From Halococcus morrhuae DSM 1307 (GTDB lineage: Archaea; Halobacteriota; Halobacteria; Halobacteriales; Halococcaceae): 63,367 bases of DNA. Below the pieces are notes generated by a model that was not told where the DNA came from, did not search any database, and was given only the letters and a program-made list of their open reading frames with translations. The position numbers were made by a program, and so were the translations under genes. Of the stretch, positions 8,199-17,308 are shown one piece after another; the stretch's first letter is position 1, and each line of letters opens with the position of its first letter. Where the stretch lies: assembly GCF_000336695.1 (NCBI RefSeq), contig NZ_AOMC01000161.1, positions 36,853 to 100,219 of the forward strand. Direction: 5' to 3'.

Positions 8199-8887
8199 TC
8201 CTCGACGAGCGTGACGTGCTCGGCGAGCCAGTCGGCCGCCGCCGTGGCCTCTTCCTGACTCGCGCTCTGGACCTTGAGACGAACGTGTTCGCCGGGATAG
8301 CTCCCCACGCTCACGTCGAAGCGCTCGCGCACTCCCTCGATCCTGTCGAGCAGCGCGCTCTCGGGCTCGTCGGCGTAGACGAACTCGACGGCCTCGACGG
8401 TGCCCGTGAACTCCTCGGCGACCGACTCGAACATCGCCTTCATCTCGTCGGGAACGCCCGGGAACACGTACACCCCGTCGACGACACAGCCCGGCGCGAC
8501 GCCCTCCTCGTTGTGCAGCACGCGCGCACCGCTCGGGAGATCGGTCGTGCCGGTCGCGAGGTCGTCACGCTCGTAGCCACCGTGCGCTTCGAGCCACTCG
8601 ACGGCCTCGTCGCTCTCTGTGAGTTCGCGGTCGAACGCCCGCGCGACGGCGTCCATCGTCATGTCGTCGTGGGTCGGGCCGAGCCCACCGGTGACGAGGA
8701 CGGCGTCGTAGCGGTCGTGGAGGCTGGCGATGGTGGCAGCGATCTCGTCGATATCGTCGGGAACGACGACCGCGCGCTCGACGTCGGCCCCTCGCTCGGT
8801 GAGGCGCGTGCCGAGCCACGAGGCGTTGGTGTTGACCGTATCGCCGGCCAGCAGTTCGTCACCGACGGAAACCAGCGCGACGCGCAT
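8189..8887 (-). CDS. CinA N-terminal / MoaB-like molybdopterin-binding domain protein
   Basis: A 232-residue protein consisting of the MoCF/CinA-N fold: MRVALVSVGDELLAGDTVNTN, then VLVTGGLGPTHDDMT, the competence-damage protein signature. It lacks the C-terminal nicotinamide-nucleotide amidase domain of bacterial CinA. Stand-alone N-domains of CinA are reported as ADP-ribose pyrophosphatases, whereas MoaB/MogA act in molybdopterin adenylylation; the sequence alone does not decide. The GLGPT and GVPDEM segments favour the CinA branch. The next gene on this strand is the FAD-dependent oxidoreductase with a 51-bp gap between them. Confidence 0.87.
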   Translation of the reverse strand: MRVALVSVGDELLAGDTVNTNASWLGTRLTERGADVERAVVVPDDIDEIAATIASLHDRYDAVLVTGGLGPTHDDMTMDAVARAFDRELTESDEAVEWLEAHGGYERDDLATGTTDLPSGARVLHNEEGVAPGCVVDGVYVFPGVPDEMKAMFESVAEEFTGTVEAVEFVYADEPESALLDRIEGVRERFDVSVGSYPGEHVRLKVQSASQEEATAAADWLAEHVTLVEDQR

Positions 8888-8938
8888 ACCGCAGGCTGGG
8901 TGGCGCGCAGTGAAAAACAGTCGGTTAGTCGCCGATAG

Positions 8939-10093
8939 CTACATGTTCGGCCACGCGCGCGCCGCACGCAGCGTGCCGCCGACGTCGCGGATCCAGCGCG
9001 TGGCGATCCCCTTCTTCAGGATCTCCGCCGCCGGCCCGCCGAAGGTGTTCATCGGAACGCCGACGACGTCGTGGGCGACGGCCTTGTCGCCGACCGAGAC
9101 GACCGTCCCCTTGCTCTCGTGGGTCCACTCGGCCAGCGGCTGGCCGTGGAGCGCGCGGGCGACGTTCTCGCCGGCGACCTCGGCGGCCTGCCAGGCGGCC
9201 TGTGCGGTCGGCGGACACGGTCCGTCGGGCTGATCGACGATCGCCGAGTCGCCGAGCGCGAACACGCGATCGTCGCTCGTCTCGAAGGTTGCGTCGGCGT
9301 TGACGCGGTTGTGTTCGTCGTCGAGGCTCGCATCGCCCATCGCGTCCTGACCGGTGATCCCACCGGTCCAGACGAACACGTCGTGGGCGAGCGACTCGCC
9401 GGATTCGAAGTGGATCTCGCCCGCTTCGGCCTGAGTGATCGGATCGCCGGTCGCGATCTCGATGTCGAGATCGAGCAGGCGCTTTCTGAGCGCCCCCTGG
9501 AGCTCGGGATCGTTACCCGGGAAGATCTCGTCGAGCGCCTCAACGAGCGTGATCTCGATCGGTGCGTGATGCATGTCGCGGAACTCGGCGACCTCGCCGG
9601 CGGTCTGGATGCCGGAGAGCCCGGCCCCGCCGATGGCGACCTGTGCGGGATCGTCCTCTGTCGCCTCGCGAGCGGCCTCCTTGACCTGATCGTGGATCTC
9701 GAAGGCGTCGTCGAGGCCCTTGAGCGTCAGCGAGTGCTCTTCGAGCCCCTCGATGCCGTAGTAGGCGGTCTGGGAGCCGAGCGTGACGAGCGCGTAGTCG
9801 TAGGACACCGTCGATCCGTCGTCGAGGGAGACCTCCTGGTCGTCGCAGTCGAGACCCGTGACTTCGCCCTGGATGAAGCGCGTGCTGGGCGATTTGATCG
9901 AATCGACGGGGATCGTCACGTTCTGTTGGACGCTCGGATCACGGATACAGCGATGGCTCTCGTGAAGAACGAGATGGTAATCGTTGTCGGAGACCCACAC
10001 GAGATCGGTCTCCTCGTCGAGGGCGTCTTCGAGGCTCAGTATCGCGCCGGCCCCGGCATACCCAGCGCCGAGGACGACGACGGTTGCCGTCAT
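8939..10093 (-). CDS. NAD(P)/FAD-dependent oxidoreductase, type II NADH dehydrogenase-like
   Basis: Two-dinucleotide-fold flavoprotein (384 residues) with the N-terminal FAD loop VVVLGAGYAGAGA and a second nucleotide-binding strand VAIGGAGLSGIQTAGE, then the FAD-contact motif VFALGDSA. These are features of non-proton-pumping NADH dehydrogenases (Ndh) and sulfide:quinone reductases. It lacks the two redox-active cysteines of sulfide:quinone reductase, so NADH:quinone oxidoreduction is preferred. An alternative start 6 nt upstream (10099) exists; I prefer 10093 because a TTTGTAA element centred near 10117 then gives a leaderless transcript. It would feed electrons to the membrane quinone pool. 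Confidence 0.85.
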   Translation of the reverse strand: MTATVVVLGAGYAGAGAILSLEDALDEETDLVWVSDNDYHLVLHESHRCIRDPSVQQNVTIPVDSIKSPSTRFIQGEVTGLDCDDQEVSLDDGSTVSYDYALVTLGSQTAYYGIEGLEEHSLTLKGLDDAFEIHDQVKEAAREATEDDPAQVAIGGAGLSGIQTAGEVAEFRDMHHAPIEITLVEALDEIFPGNDPELQGALRKRLLDLDIEIATGDPITQAEAGEIHFESGESLAHDVFVWTGGITGQDAMGDASLDDEHNRVNADATFETSDDRVFALGDSAIVDQPDGPCPPTAQAAWQAAEVAGENVARALHGQPLAEWTHESKGTVVSVGDKAVAHDVVGVPMNTFGGPAAEILKKGIATRWIRDVGGTLRAARAWPNM

Positions 10094-10200
10094 ACCCATA
10101 ATTCCGCGGTCGATCGTTACAAAGGCTTTGAAACACGATGCGGCGGTGAATGGGTGTCATATGCCGGCGTCCCGTCCGACAGTGTATCATCCCGCTTGCG

Positions 10201-10210
10201 GGGGTTTTAA
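10201..10210 (+). promoter_or_regulatory. TATA box of the RCK-DHH gene
   Basis: GGGGTTTTAATC placed 25-30 nt upstream of the ATG at 10235, implying a leaderless or very short-leader transcript; it supports the 10235 start over the earlier in-frame ATG at 10229. Confidence 0.5.
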
Positions 10211-10234
10211 TCGTCGTGGCACCCAGCGGTGGGC

Positions 10235-11704
10235 ATGGTCTCGCGGCTCGTGCTCGGTTGCGGCTCCGTCGGTCGGACGCTCGTGAGCGAGCTCGCCGAC
10301 CGGCCGGGGACGGTGCTGGTCTGCTGTGCGGACGAACATCGCATCGAAACCCTCCGCAGCGACCGCGTCACGGCCCGCCTGGCCGACCCGACCGACCCCG
10401 AAACCCTCGCGGCGGTCGAACGCTCGATCGACATCGTCGTCGTGGCCGACGACGACCCGGCCACCAACCGTGCGGCCGCCGAACTCGCCCGTGAACACCA
10501 TCCCGACGCCTTCGTCCTCGCGTATGCGGGCGAGGAACCCGCTGTCGAAACACGGCTGCAGATCGAGTCGATCGCCGACCGACTCGTCGACAGGGAGGCG
10601 ACCGTCGCCGGCGATCTCGTCGAACGCATCGGCGAGGCGAGCATGCGTCCCCGACGGCTCCGGCGCGTGCTCCGCTCGATCGACGGGCCGCTCGCGGTCG
10701 TCACCCACGACAACCCCGACCCCGACGCGATCGCGAGCGCGCTCGCGCTCTGTAAGGTCGCGCGGACGGTCGGCCGCGAGGCGGAGATCTGCTATTTCGG
10801 TGAGATCACCCATCAGGAAAACCGTGCGCTGATCAACGTCCTGGACGTCGAGCTCCGCGAGCTCGAACCGGGCGACATCGACGAATACGACGGGATCGCG
10901 CTCGTCGATCACTCCCGGCCGGGCGTCAACGATCAACTGCCCGAGGACACCCCCGTGGACGTGCTGATCGACCACCATCCACCGCGTGCGCCGGTCGAGG
11001 CACGGTTCGTCGATCTCCGGAGCGACGTGGGCGCGACGAGCACGCTGCTCGTCGAATATCTCCGCCAGCTCGGCATCGAGATCGACGAGACCGTCGCGAC
11101 CGCGCTGCTCTACGGGATCCGCGTCGACACGGACGACTTCCGACGCGAGGCTTCGACGGTGGATTTCGACGCTGCAGCCTACTTGCTCCCCTTCACCGAC
11201 GAGTCGGTGCTCGAACGGATCGCGACGCCGAGCATGAGCGCCGAGACGCTCGAAACGATGGCGCGGGCGATCACCAACCGCGAGGTCCGCGGCTCGGTGC
11301 TCGTGAGCCATATCGAGGAGCTCCACGAACGCGACGCGCTCGCCCAGTCGGCCGATCAGCTGCTCGACATCGAGGGCGTGCGGACCACACTGGTGTACGG
11401 CATCATCGACGGGACGGTCTACTGCTCGGGGCGGACCCGCGGGGCGACACTCGATATCGGCGAAACCCTGCGCGACGCCTTCGATCGGATCGGCAGCGGC
11501 GGCGGTCACGCCGACATGGCCGGCGCACAGATCCCGCTCGGGCTGCTCGGCGAGAACGAGGAGGCGGCGCTCTCGGAGATCGTCCACGATCTCATCGTCG
11601 AGCGCTTCTTCACGGCCATCGACTCGCGCCCCGACGCGCGCTCGGTCGGCCCGTTCGCCGACGAGGGTGGCGATGCTGACGACGAGGGGTCGCCACGCGA
11701 CTGA
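10235..11704 (+). CDS. RCK_N (TrkA-N)-DHH-DHHA1 phosphoesterase
   Basis: A 489-residue three-domain protein. Residues 1-115 are a Rossmann TrkA-N domain (LVLGCGSVGRTLV, then IVVVADDDPATN), the NAD-binding sensor found in K+ channels. Residues ~150-330 form a DHH phosphoesterase core with metal motifs THDNPDPDA (158-164), VDHSR (225-226) and IDHHPP (246-248). The C-terminal DHHA1 domain carries GSGGGHADMAGAQIP. DHH-DHHA1 enzymes cleave oligonucleotides or cyclic dinucleotides such as c-di-AMP, and haloarchaea make c-di-AMP; a c-di-AMP or pApA hydrolase sensing NAD or nucleotide state is a fair inference, not shown. The CBS-ParB gene follows 38 nt later on the same strand. Confidence 0.9.
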   Translation: MVSRLVLGCGSVGRTLVSELADRPGTVLVCCADEHRIETLRSDRVTARLADPTDPETLAAVERSIDIVVVADDDPATNRAAAELAREHHPDAFVLAYAGEEPAVETRLQIESIADRLVDREATVAGDLVERIGEASMRPRRLRRVLRSIDGPLAVVTHDNPDPDAIASALALCKVARTVGREAEICYFGEITHQENRALINVLDVELRELEPGDIDEYDGIALVDHSRPGVNDQLPEDTPVDVLIDHHPPRAPVEARFVDLRSDVGATSTLLVEYLRQLGIEIDETVATALLYGIRVDTDDFRREASTVDFDAAAYLLPFTDESVLERIATPSMSAETLETMARAITNREVRGSVLVSHIEELHERDALAQSADQLLDIEGVRTTLVYGIIDGTVYCSGRTRGATLDIGETLRDAFDRIGSGGGHADMAGAQIPLGLLGENEEAALSEIVHDLIVERFFTAIDSRPDARSVGPFADEGGDADDEGSPRD

Positions 11705-11742
11705 ACGAGACGCTTTTGTCCGCCCGCGGCGACGGCCTAGCA

Positions 11743-12546
11743 ATGACCGAAGGCAGCGACAAGCCACGGGTCGCCGACTACATGACCCGCGATGTCGCGA
11801 CCGTCTCGCCCGACGACACGGTCGCGGCGGTCGCCAGCCGCATCGCCGAAACCGAGGAACACAGCGGTCTGCCGGTCTGCGAGGGACGCAACTGCATCGG
11901 CTTCGTCAGCGCCCGCGACCTCCTGCTCGCCGACGACAGCGCGCTCGTCTTCACCGTCATGAGCGACGATCTCGTCGTCGCACACCCCGACATGGCGCTC
12001 TCGGACGCCGCGCGCGTCATCCTGCGCTCGGGCATCCAGAAACTCCCGGTCGTCGACGACGCCGGCAATCTCACGGGGATCATCGCCAACACCGACGTCG
12101 TCCGCAGCCAGATCGAGCGCGCCACGCCCGAGAAGGTGGGCAAGCTCTCGCGCACGCTCGAGAACATCCACGGCGTCGAGACGGCCGAGGAGCGCCGGCG
12201 CGTCGCGCTCGCAGACCTGACGCCCACCCAGTCGAAGGTGTACGGCGACGAGCTCGAAGGACGGCGCTACGAACTCGAACACGGGCTGACCGAACCGCTC
12301 GTCGTCATCGACAACGGGGGTGCGAAACTGCTGCTCGCCGACGGCCACCATCGGGTGAAGGCTGCCGCCCAGTCGGGCATCGACGAGATGGACGCCTACG
12401 TCATCGTGGTCGACGAACGCGTCGAGCTCGGGATGGCCCAGACCGCCCGCAACGAGGGGCTCTCGACGATCGACGACATCGCGGTCGTCGACTACGCCCA
12501 CCATCCGCTCATCGAGAGCGTCGAACGTCTCCAGAACCCCGAGTGA
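11743..12546 (+). CDS. CBS-domain pair fused to a ParB-like nuclease domain
   Basis: A 267-residue protein with two N-terminal CBS motifs (residues ~10-125: VADYMTRDVATVSPDDTV, GLPVCEG, then IQKLPVVDDAGNLTGIIANTDVV) and a C-terminal ParB/Srx-like domain (residues ~150-235: DLTPTQSKVYGDELEGRRYE, LLLADGHHRVKAA). CBS pairs bind adenosine nucleotides; ParB-like domains bind nucleotides and can act as nucleases or kinases. DGHHR is the core ParB active-site box. The ATG at 11743 (MTEGSDKPRV) follows the upstream stop by 38 nt, so it is probably co-transcribed with the DHH gene, suggesting a shared nucleotide-sensing role. Its true substrate is unknown. Confidence 0.86.
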   Translation: MTEGSDKPRVADYMTRDVATVSPDDTVAAVASRIAETEEHSGLPVCEGRNCIGFVSARDLLLADDSALVFTVMSDDLVVAHPDMALSDAARVILRSGIQKLPVVDDAGNLTGIIANTDVVRSQIERATPEKVGKLSRTLENIHGVETAEERRRVALADLTPTQSKVYGDELEGRRYELEHGLTEPLVVIDNGGAKLLLADGHHRVKAAAQSGIDEMDAYVIVVDERVELGMAQTARNEGLSTIDDIAVVDYAHHPLIESVERLQNPE

Positions 12547-12602
12547 GGGCACATCTCACTGCCCCGGAACCTTCATTGACGACCCACGCAAAAACTGCGA
12601 GC

Positions 12603-14303
12603 ATGTACGACGAGGAGGACCTCGAAGCGATACGCGAGGGGAAGGAACGGTGGGCCGAGGAGACTCTCGACCCCGTTCTGGAGCACCACGGTGAACGCAA
12701 AGAGAACTTCGCTACGGTTTCGAACCTCGACGTCGACCGACTCTACACGCCCGACGACGTCGCCGACATCGACTACGACGAGGATCTGGGGTTCCCCGGC
12801 GAGGAGCCGTACACGCGCGGGGTCTACCCGACGATGTACCGCGGGCGGACGTGGACGATGCGTCAGTTCGCCGGCTTCGGCACCGCCGAGGAGACCAACG
12901 AGCGCTTCCACTACCTCGTCGACGAGGGTCAAACGGGATTATCGACGGCGTTCGACATGCCGACGCTGATGGGGATCGACTCGGACGACGCGATGGCCGA
13001 CGGCGAAGTGGGGAAGGAGGGCGTCGCGGTCGACACGCTCAGAGACATGGAGATCCTCTTCGACGGCATCGATCTCGAAGAGGTCTCGACGTCGTTCACG
13101 ATCAACCCGAGCGCGCCCGTGGTTTTCGCGATGTACGTCGCCCTCGCCGACGAGCGCGGGGTCCCCCGCGAGAAGCTCCGAGGAACGATGCAGAACGACA
13201 TGCTGAAGGAGTTCATCGCACAGAAGGAGTGGGTCATCCCGCCCGATCCGTCGCTCGATCTCGTCACCGACACGATCGAGTTCGCCGTCGCGGAGACCCC
13301 GAAGATCAAACCCGTCTCGATCTCGGGCTACCACATTCGCGAGGCGGGCTCGACCGCGATCCAGGAGCTCGCCTTCACGCTCGCCGACGGGTTCGCCTAC
13401 GTCGAGGACGCGCTCGATCGCGGGCTCGATATCGACGAATTCGCGCCACAGCTCTCCTTTTTCTTCAACTCGCACAACTCGCTGTTCGAGGAGGTGGCGA
13501 AGTTCCGGGCCGCGCGGCGCATCTATGCGAACGTAATGGACGAGTGGTACGACGCCGAGGATCCGAAATCGAAACAGCTCAAGTTCCACACCCAGACCGC
13601 CGGCCAGAGCCTCACCGCCCAGCAACCCCTGAACAACGTCGCGCGCGTGACGGTCCAGGCGCTCGCGGGGGTGTTGGGCGGAACGCAGAGCCTCCACACC
13701 AACAGCTACGACGAGGCGCTCGCGCTTCCCTCCGAGAAGGCGGTGCGAGTGGCACTCAGAACCCAGCAGATCATCGCCGAGGAGTCGGGTGCAGCGGACA
13801 TCGTCGACCCTCTCGGCGGGAGTTTCGCGGTCGAGAGCCTCACCGACGAAACGGAAGAAAAGGCGATGGCCTACATCGAGGAGATCCGCGAGATGGGCGA
13901 CGGCTCGGTGCGCGACGGCGTGCTCGCGGGTATCGAACAGGGCTACTTCCACCGCGAGATCCAGGACGCCTCCTTCGAGTATCAGGAACGCGTCGAGACG
14001 GGCGAGGAGACGGTCGTCGGGGTCAACGCCTACGAGTCCGACGAGGACACCAAACCAGAGATGCTCCACGTCGACGACGAGGTGCAGGAGCGCCAGCGCG
14101 ATCGCCTCGCCGAGGTGAAAGACGAACGCGACGACGCGGCCGTCGAGGATGCACTCGAAACGCTCGGCGAAGCGGTCGAGAGCGGCGACAACACCATGCC
14201 GGCCATCGTCGAAGCGGTCAAGGTGGGAACGACGATGGGCGAGATCATGGAGCTGTTCGAGCGCCGCCACGGCTCCTACCGCGAGACCGTCGGCGTGGCC
14301 TGA
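12603..14303 (+). CDS. Coenzyme B12-dependent acyl-CoA mutase, large subunit (isobutyryl-CoA mutase-like)
   Basis: Large (catalytic TIM-barrel) subunit of a methylmalonyl/isobutyryl-CoA mutase, 566 residues, without the C-terminal B12-binding domain, which must come from a separate small-subunit gene not in this window. It aligns without gaps to Propionibacterium MutB numbering in the active-site half: Tyr243-His244 (SGYHIREAG) are kept, but residue 89 is Phe (TMRQFAGF) instead of Tyr, and residue 207 is Gln (EFIAQKEW) instead of Arg. Phe plus Gln is the isobutyryl-CoA mutase pattern. Databases would label this methylmalonyl-CoA mutase; I think the substrate is more likely a branched or butyryl-CoA. 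The start is ATG 12603; longer frames upstream overlap the preceding gene. Confidence 0.9.
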   Translation: MYDEEDLEAIREGKERWAEETLDPVLEHHGERKENFATVSNLDVDRLYTPDDVADIDYDEDLGFPGEEPYTRGVYPTMYRGRTWTMRQFAGFGTAEETNERFHYLVDEGQTGLSTAFDMPTLMGIDSDDAMADGEVGKEGVAVDTLRDMEILFDGIDLEEVSTSFTINPSAPVVFAMYVALADERGVPREKLRGTMQNDMLKEFIAQKEWVIPPDPSLDLVTDTIEFAVAETPKIKPVSISGYHIREAGSTAIQELAFTLADGFAYVEDALDRGLDIDEFAPQLSFFFNSHNSLFEEVAKFRAARRIYANVMDEWYDAEDPKSKQLKFHTQTAGQSLTAQQPLNNVARVTVQALAGVLGGTQSLHTNSYDEALALPSEKAVRVALRTQQIIAEESGAADIVDPLGGSFAVESLTDETEEKAMAYIEEIREMGDGSVRDGVLAGIEQGYFHREIQDASFEYQERVETGEETVVGVNAYESDEDTKPEMLHVDDEVQERQRDRLAEVKDERDDAAVEDALETLGEAVESGDNTMPAIVEAVKVGTTMGEIMELFERRHGSYRETVGVA

Positions 14304-14414
14304 TTCCGTCGCCCGATCGTCTCGCTGGCATTCGATCCGCAGACGTCGTCCGGAATCGCCGGGATAACAATTATGTGCCACCGCGCCGTCGGCCACATTT
14401 GGGTACGACAATTC

Positions 14415-16394
14415 ATGACAACCGATGACGAGTTGACGATCGAATCACGACTGGCCGAACAGGAGTATTTCGAGCCGCCGACCGAGTTCGTCGGACAGGC
14501 CAACATGACCGACCCCGGGGTCTACGACCGGTTCGACGAGTTCCCCGAGGGGTTCGAGGAGTACGCCGCAATGCTCGACTGGGACGAACACTGGGACGAG
14601 GTGCTCGACGACTCGAACCCGCCCTTTTACGAGTGGTTCGTCGGCGGGAAACTGAACGCCAGCCACAACTGCATCGACCGCCATCTCGACGAGCGCAAGA
14701 ACCAGACCGCGCTGCTCTGGGAGGGCGAGGACGGCGAGCAGCGCAACGTCAGCTACCAGGATCTCTATCGCGAGGTCAACGAGATGGCCGCCGCGCTGCG
14801 CTCGGCCGGCGTCGGGGAGGACGACATCGTCACGATCCATCTCCCGATGGTGCCGGCGCTGCCGATCACGATGCTCGCGTGCGCGCGCATCGGTGCGCCC
14901 CACAGCGTCGTCTTCGCCGGTTTCTCGGCGAGCGCGCTCGCCGAACGGGTCGACGACGCCGACTCCGATCACGTCGTCACCATCGACGGCTACTATCGCC
15001 GTGGTGACTTCCTCGAACACATCGAGAAGGCCGACGAGGCGATGGACGAGGTCGACAGTGATCCCGACGTGCTCGCGTGGACGCGCCACAACGAGCCACA
15101 AGTCGAGGTCAGCGACGACTACACGCTGGTTTCGGAACTCCTCGCCGACCACCGGGGCGAGCGCGTCGCACCGGTCAGCCGCGACGCCGAGGACCCGCTG
15201 TTCCTCATGTACACCTCGGGAACGACGGGCCAACCGAAGGGCTGCCAGCACCGGACGGGTGGCTATCTCGCCTACGCGACGGGCACCGCCAAGTACGACG
15301 AGGACATCAAGCCGAGCGACACCTACTGGTGTTCAGCGGATATCGGCTGGATCACCGGCCACAGCTACATCGTCTATGGGCCGCTCTCGCTCGGCACCAC
15401 CTCGGTGATGTACGAGGGGACCCCGGACTACCCGCACAGGGGACGGACGTGGGAGATCGCCGAGAAGTACGACGTCGACATCTTCCACACCTCGCCGACG
15501 GCAGTCCGCCAGTTCATGAAGTGGGGCGAGGAGGAGCTGGAGGGGTACGACTTCGACTTCCGGCACATGACGACCGTCGGCGAGCCGATCCAGCCCGAGG
15601 CCTGGCTCTGGTACTACAAACACGTCGGCGACGAGAGCGCCGTCATCGTCGATACCTGGTGGCAGACCGAAAACGGCGGACACATGATCACGAACCTGCC
15701 GGCGATCCAGGACATGAAACCCGGCAGCGCCGGCCATCCGGCCCCCGGAATCGAGCCGGCCATCCTCGACGACGCGGGCGAGGAGATCGCCCCCGAGTCC
15801 GGCGAGGCGGGTAACCTCGCCATCACGCGGCCATGGCCCGGTATGCTTCAAACCGTGCACGGCGACGACGAACGGTTCATCGACGAATACTGGGAGCGCT
15901 TCTCGGACACCGACTCCGACGACTCCGCGGACTGGATCTACGAGGCGGGCGACGCGGCCGTCCAGGGAACGGATGGCTACTACCGGATCCTCGGCCGGCT
16001 CGACGACGTGATGAACGTCGCCGGCCACCGTCTCGGAACGATGGAGCTCGAAAGCGCGATCGCGGAGGTCGAGGACGTCGCCGAGGCGGCCGTCGCCGCG
16101 CGCGACGACGCCGAGAAAGGTGAGGTGCCGGACGTCTACGTCACCGTCAGGGAGGGCGTCGAGGAAACCGAGGAGCTGCGCGAGCGCATCGTCGAATCCG
16201 TCGAGGAGGGTATCGGCAAGTTCGCCCGGCCGTCGAACGTGCTGTTCGTCGACGAACTGCCGAAGACCCGCTCGGGGAAGATCATGCGCCGACTCCTGGA
16301 GGACATCTCCAACGACGAGGAACTCGGCAACACGAGCACGCTCGCCGACCCGAGCGTTCCCGAGACGATCCGCGATCAGCTTCAGGCCGACTAG
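14415..16394 (+). CDS. acs: Acetyl-CoA synthetase (AMP-forming) / acyl-CoA synthetase
   Basis: AMP-forming acyl-CoA synthetase of the ANL superfamily (659 residues), activating acetate or propionate with ATP and CoA. Visible motifs: YTSGTTGQPKG (P-loop, A3), TVGEPIQPEAW, DTWWQTENGGHMI (A5), GRLDDVMNVAGHRLGTMELE (A7-A8), and the terminal PKTRSGKIMRR containing the catalytic Lys that is acetylated in regulation. The Trp in DTWWQTE is typical of acetate-preferring enzymes because it limits the acyl pocket. The start is ATG 14415 (MTTDDELTIE). It follows the mutase by 111 bp on the same strand; acyl-CoA supply to carbon metabolism links them loosely. Confidence 0.93.
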   Translation: MTTDDELTIESRLAEQEYFEPPTEFVGQANMTDPGVYDRFDEFPEGFEEYAAMLDWDEHWDEVLDDSNPPFYEWFVGGKLNASHNCIDRHLDERKNQTALLWEGEDGEQRNVSYQDLYREVNEMAAALRSAGVGEDDIVTIHLPMVPALPITMLACARIGAPHSVVFAGFSASALAERVDDADSDHVVTIDGYYRRGDFLEHIEKADEAMDEVDSDPDVLAWTRHNEPQVEVSDDYTLVSELLADHRGERVAPVSRDAEDPLFLMYTSGTTGQPKGCQHRTGGYLAYATGTAKYDEDIKPSDTYWCSADIGWITGHSYIVYGPLSLGTTSVMYEGTPDYPHRGRTWEIAEKYDVDIFHTSPTAVRQFMKWGEEELEGYDFDFRHMTTVGEPIQPEAWLWYYKHVGDESAVIVDTWWQTENGGHMITNLPAIQDMKPGSAGHPAPGIEPAILDDAGEEIAPESGEAGNLAITRPWPGMLQTVHGDDERFIDEYWERFSDTDSDDSADWIYEAGDAAVQGTDGYYRILGRLDDVMNVAGHRLGTMELESAIAEVEDVAEAAVAARDDAEKGEVPDVYVTVREGVEETEELRERIVESVEEGIGKFARPSNVLFVDELPKTRSGKIMRRLLEDISNDEELGNTSTLADPSVPETIRDQLQAD

Positions 16395-16568
16395 AACGAC
16401 CCCACGCCACCCGATAGAGAGCGGGAATCCGGCACCGCTCGATATCGCGGGATTCGGCCTCACGATCGACCTCCTGACTCTCGTCGACGCTGACCTCCTT
16501 CCGGGCGAAGGCAAGGCGGCCGTACTGTCGCTCGTGTTCGCGTTCGGCGTCCGTGACGCGCGATTGGA

Positions 16569-16940
16569 TCAGTGATCCGGCTCGCCCGCGACCAGCACCG
16601 GACGATCGGCGTTGACGATCACCGACTGTGCACCGCTACGCAGCTGTGCCTTCCCGGCCGGCGAGCGCGTCCGACCACCGACGCAGATGAGATCGGCCTC
16701 GCGCTCGGCCGCTACTTCGACAAGCGCGGTCGGTGGATCGCTGCTCACGGTTTCGACGGTGGTGTCGATATCGTGTTCGTCGAAAAACGCAGTGATCTCC
16801 GACGGGTCGGCGGAGTCATTGCCCGCCCGCACTAGCACGACCGCGAGTGAGTCCGTGGCCGCGGGCAGATCGACGATCGCGCGAGCTTTCCGCAGCGTGC
16901 GTTCGTGGTCCGTACCGGAACCCACGACAACAGTGTACAT
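16569..16940 (-). CDS. Universal stress protein UspA family
   Basis: A 123-residue single Usp domain starting MYTVVVGSGTDHERTL. The C-terminal nucleotide loop is weak: CVGGRTRSPAGKAQLRSGAQSV keeps the glycines but departs from the G-x2-G-x9-G-S/T consensus of ATP-binding members, so nucleotide binding is uncertain. Length is at the short end for the family. It is downstream of, and convergent with, acs; the 174 bases between them hold no gene that I can support. It precedes, on the same strand, the GTG-started membrane protein of the oxidase neighbourhood. Confidence 0.8.
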   Translation of the reverse strand: MYTVVVGSGTDHERTLRKARAIVDLPAATDSLAVVLVRAGNDSADPSEITAFFDEHDIDTTVETVSSDPPTALVEVAAEREADLICVGGRTRSPAGKAQLRSGAQSVIVNADRPVLVAGEPDH

Positions 16941-16964
16941 GATTCGTGAACGGGCCGCGCCGTC

Positions 16965-17249
16965 TTACCGGTCCCGGTCGCCGTAGCGGCGGGAGACGAA
17001 CCGGACCGCGAGCAAGAGCACGCCGAGGATGGTCGCGAGCGTCACCATTCCGTAGACCGCAAGCCCGAGCGGCGTCGGTGGCATCTCGATGAGGAAAAAC
17101 AGCTTCACCGAGCGGAGCGCGTCCGGCCCGATCATTCCGAGGAGAAAGCCCATCACTCCGGCGACGCCGATAGCGACGCAATAGATGCCGAACACGACGC
17201 TGCGGCCGCTGTAATCCGCTTGCCGTCCGCGCGTTGGGGTCTCGGACAC
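16965..17249 (-). CDS. Haloarchaeal two- to three-helix membrane protein of the oxidase neighbourhood
   Basis: A 94-residue protein that starts with GTG (17249). After a polar N-terminus it shows helices at about residues 17-42 and 60-83, separated by a conserved-looking segment KLFFLIEMPPTPLGLAVYGMVT. I recognise it as a small conserved haloarchaeal membrane family often found near cytochrome oxidase genes, but have no function for it. The location next to coxA suggests an accessory or assembly role; that is inference from position only. Confidence 0.7.
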   Translation of the reverse strand: MSETPTRGRQADYSGRSVVFGIYCVAIGVAGVMGFLLGMIGPDALRSVKLFFLIEMPPTPLGLAVYGMVTLATILGVLLLAVRFVSRRYGDRDR

Positions 17250-17308
17250 ACGACTACTACCGCTCGCCGGAAGATTAGCCTTTTGTCCGCGTGTCCGCTA
17301 TGTGTGCC

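Noticed and set aside
11667-12602. N-terminal extension of the mutase frame by more than 300 codons
   Set aside because: Arg-rich shadow over the CBS-ParB gene; mutase homology begins at the ATG at 12603.
16395-16568. Gene-like minus-strand frame between acs and the Usp gene
   Set aside because: About 60 codons without start, ribosome site or recognisable family; GC bias alone explains it.
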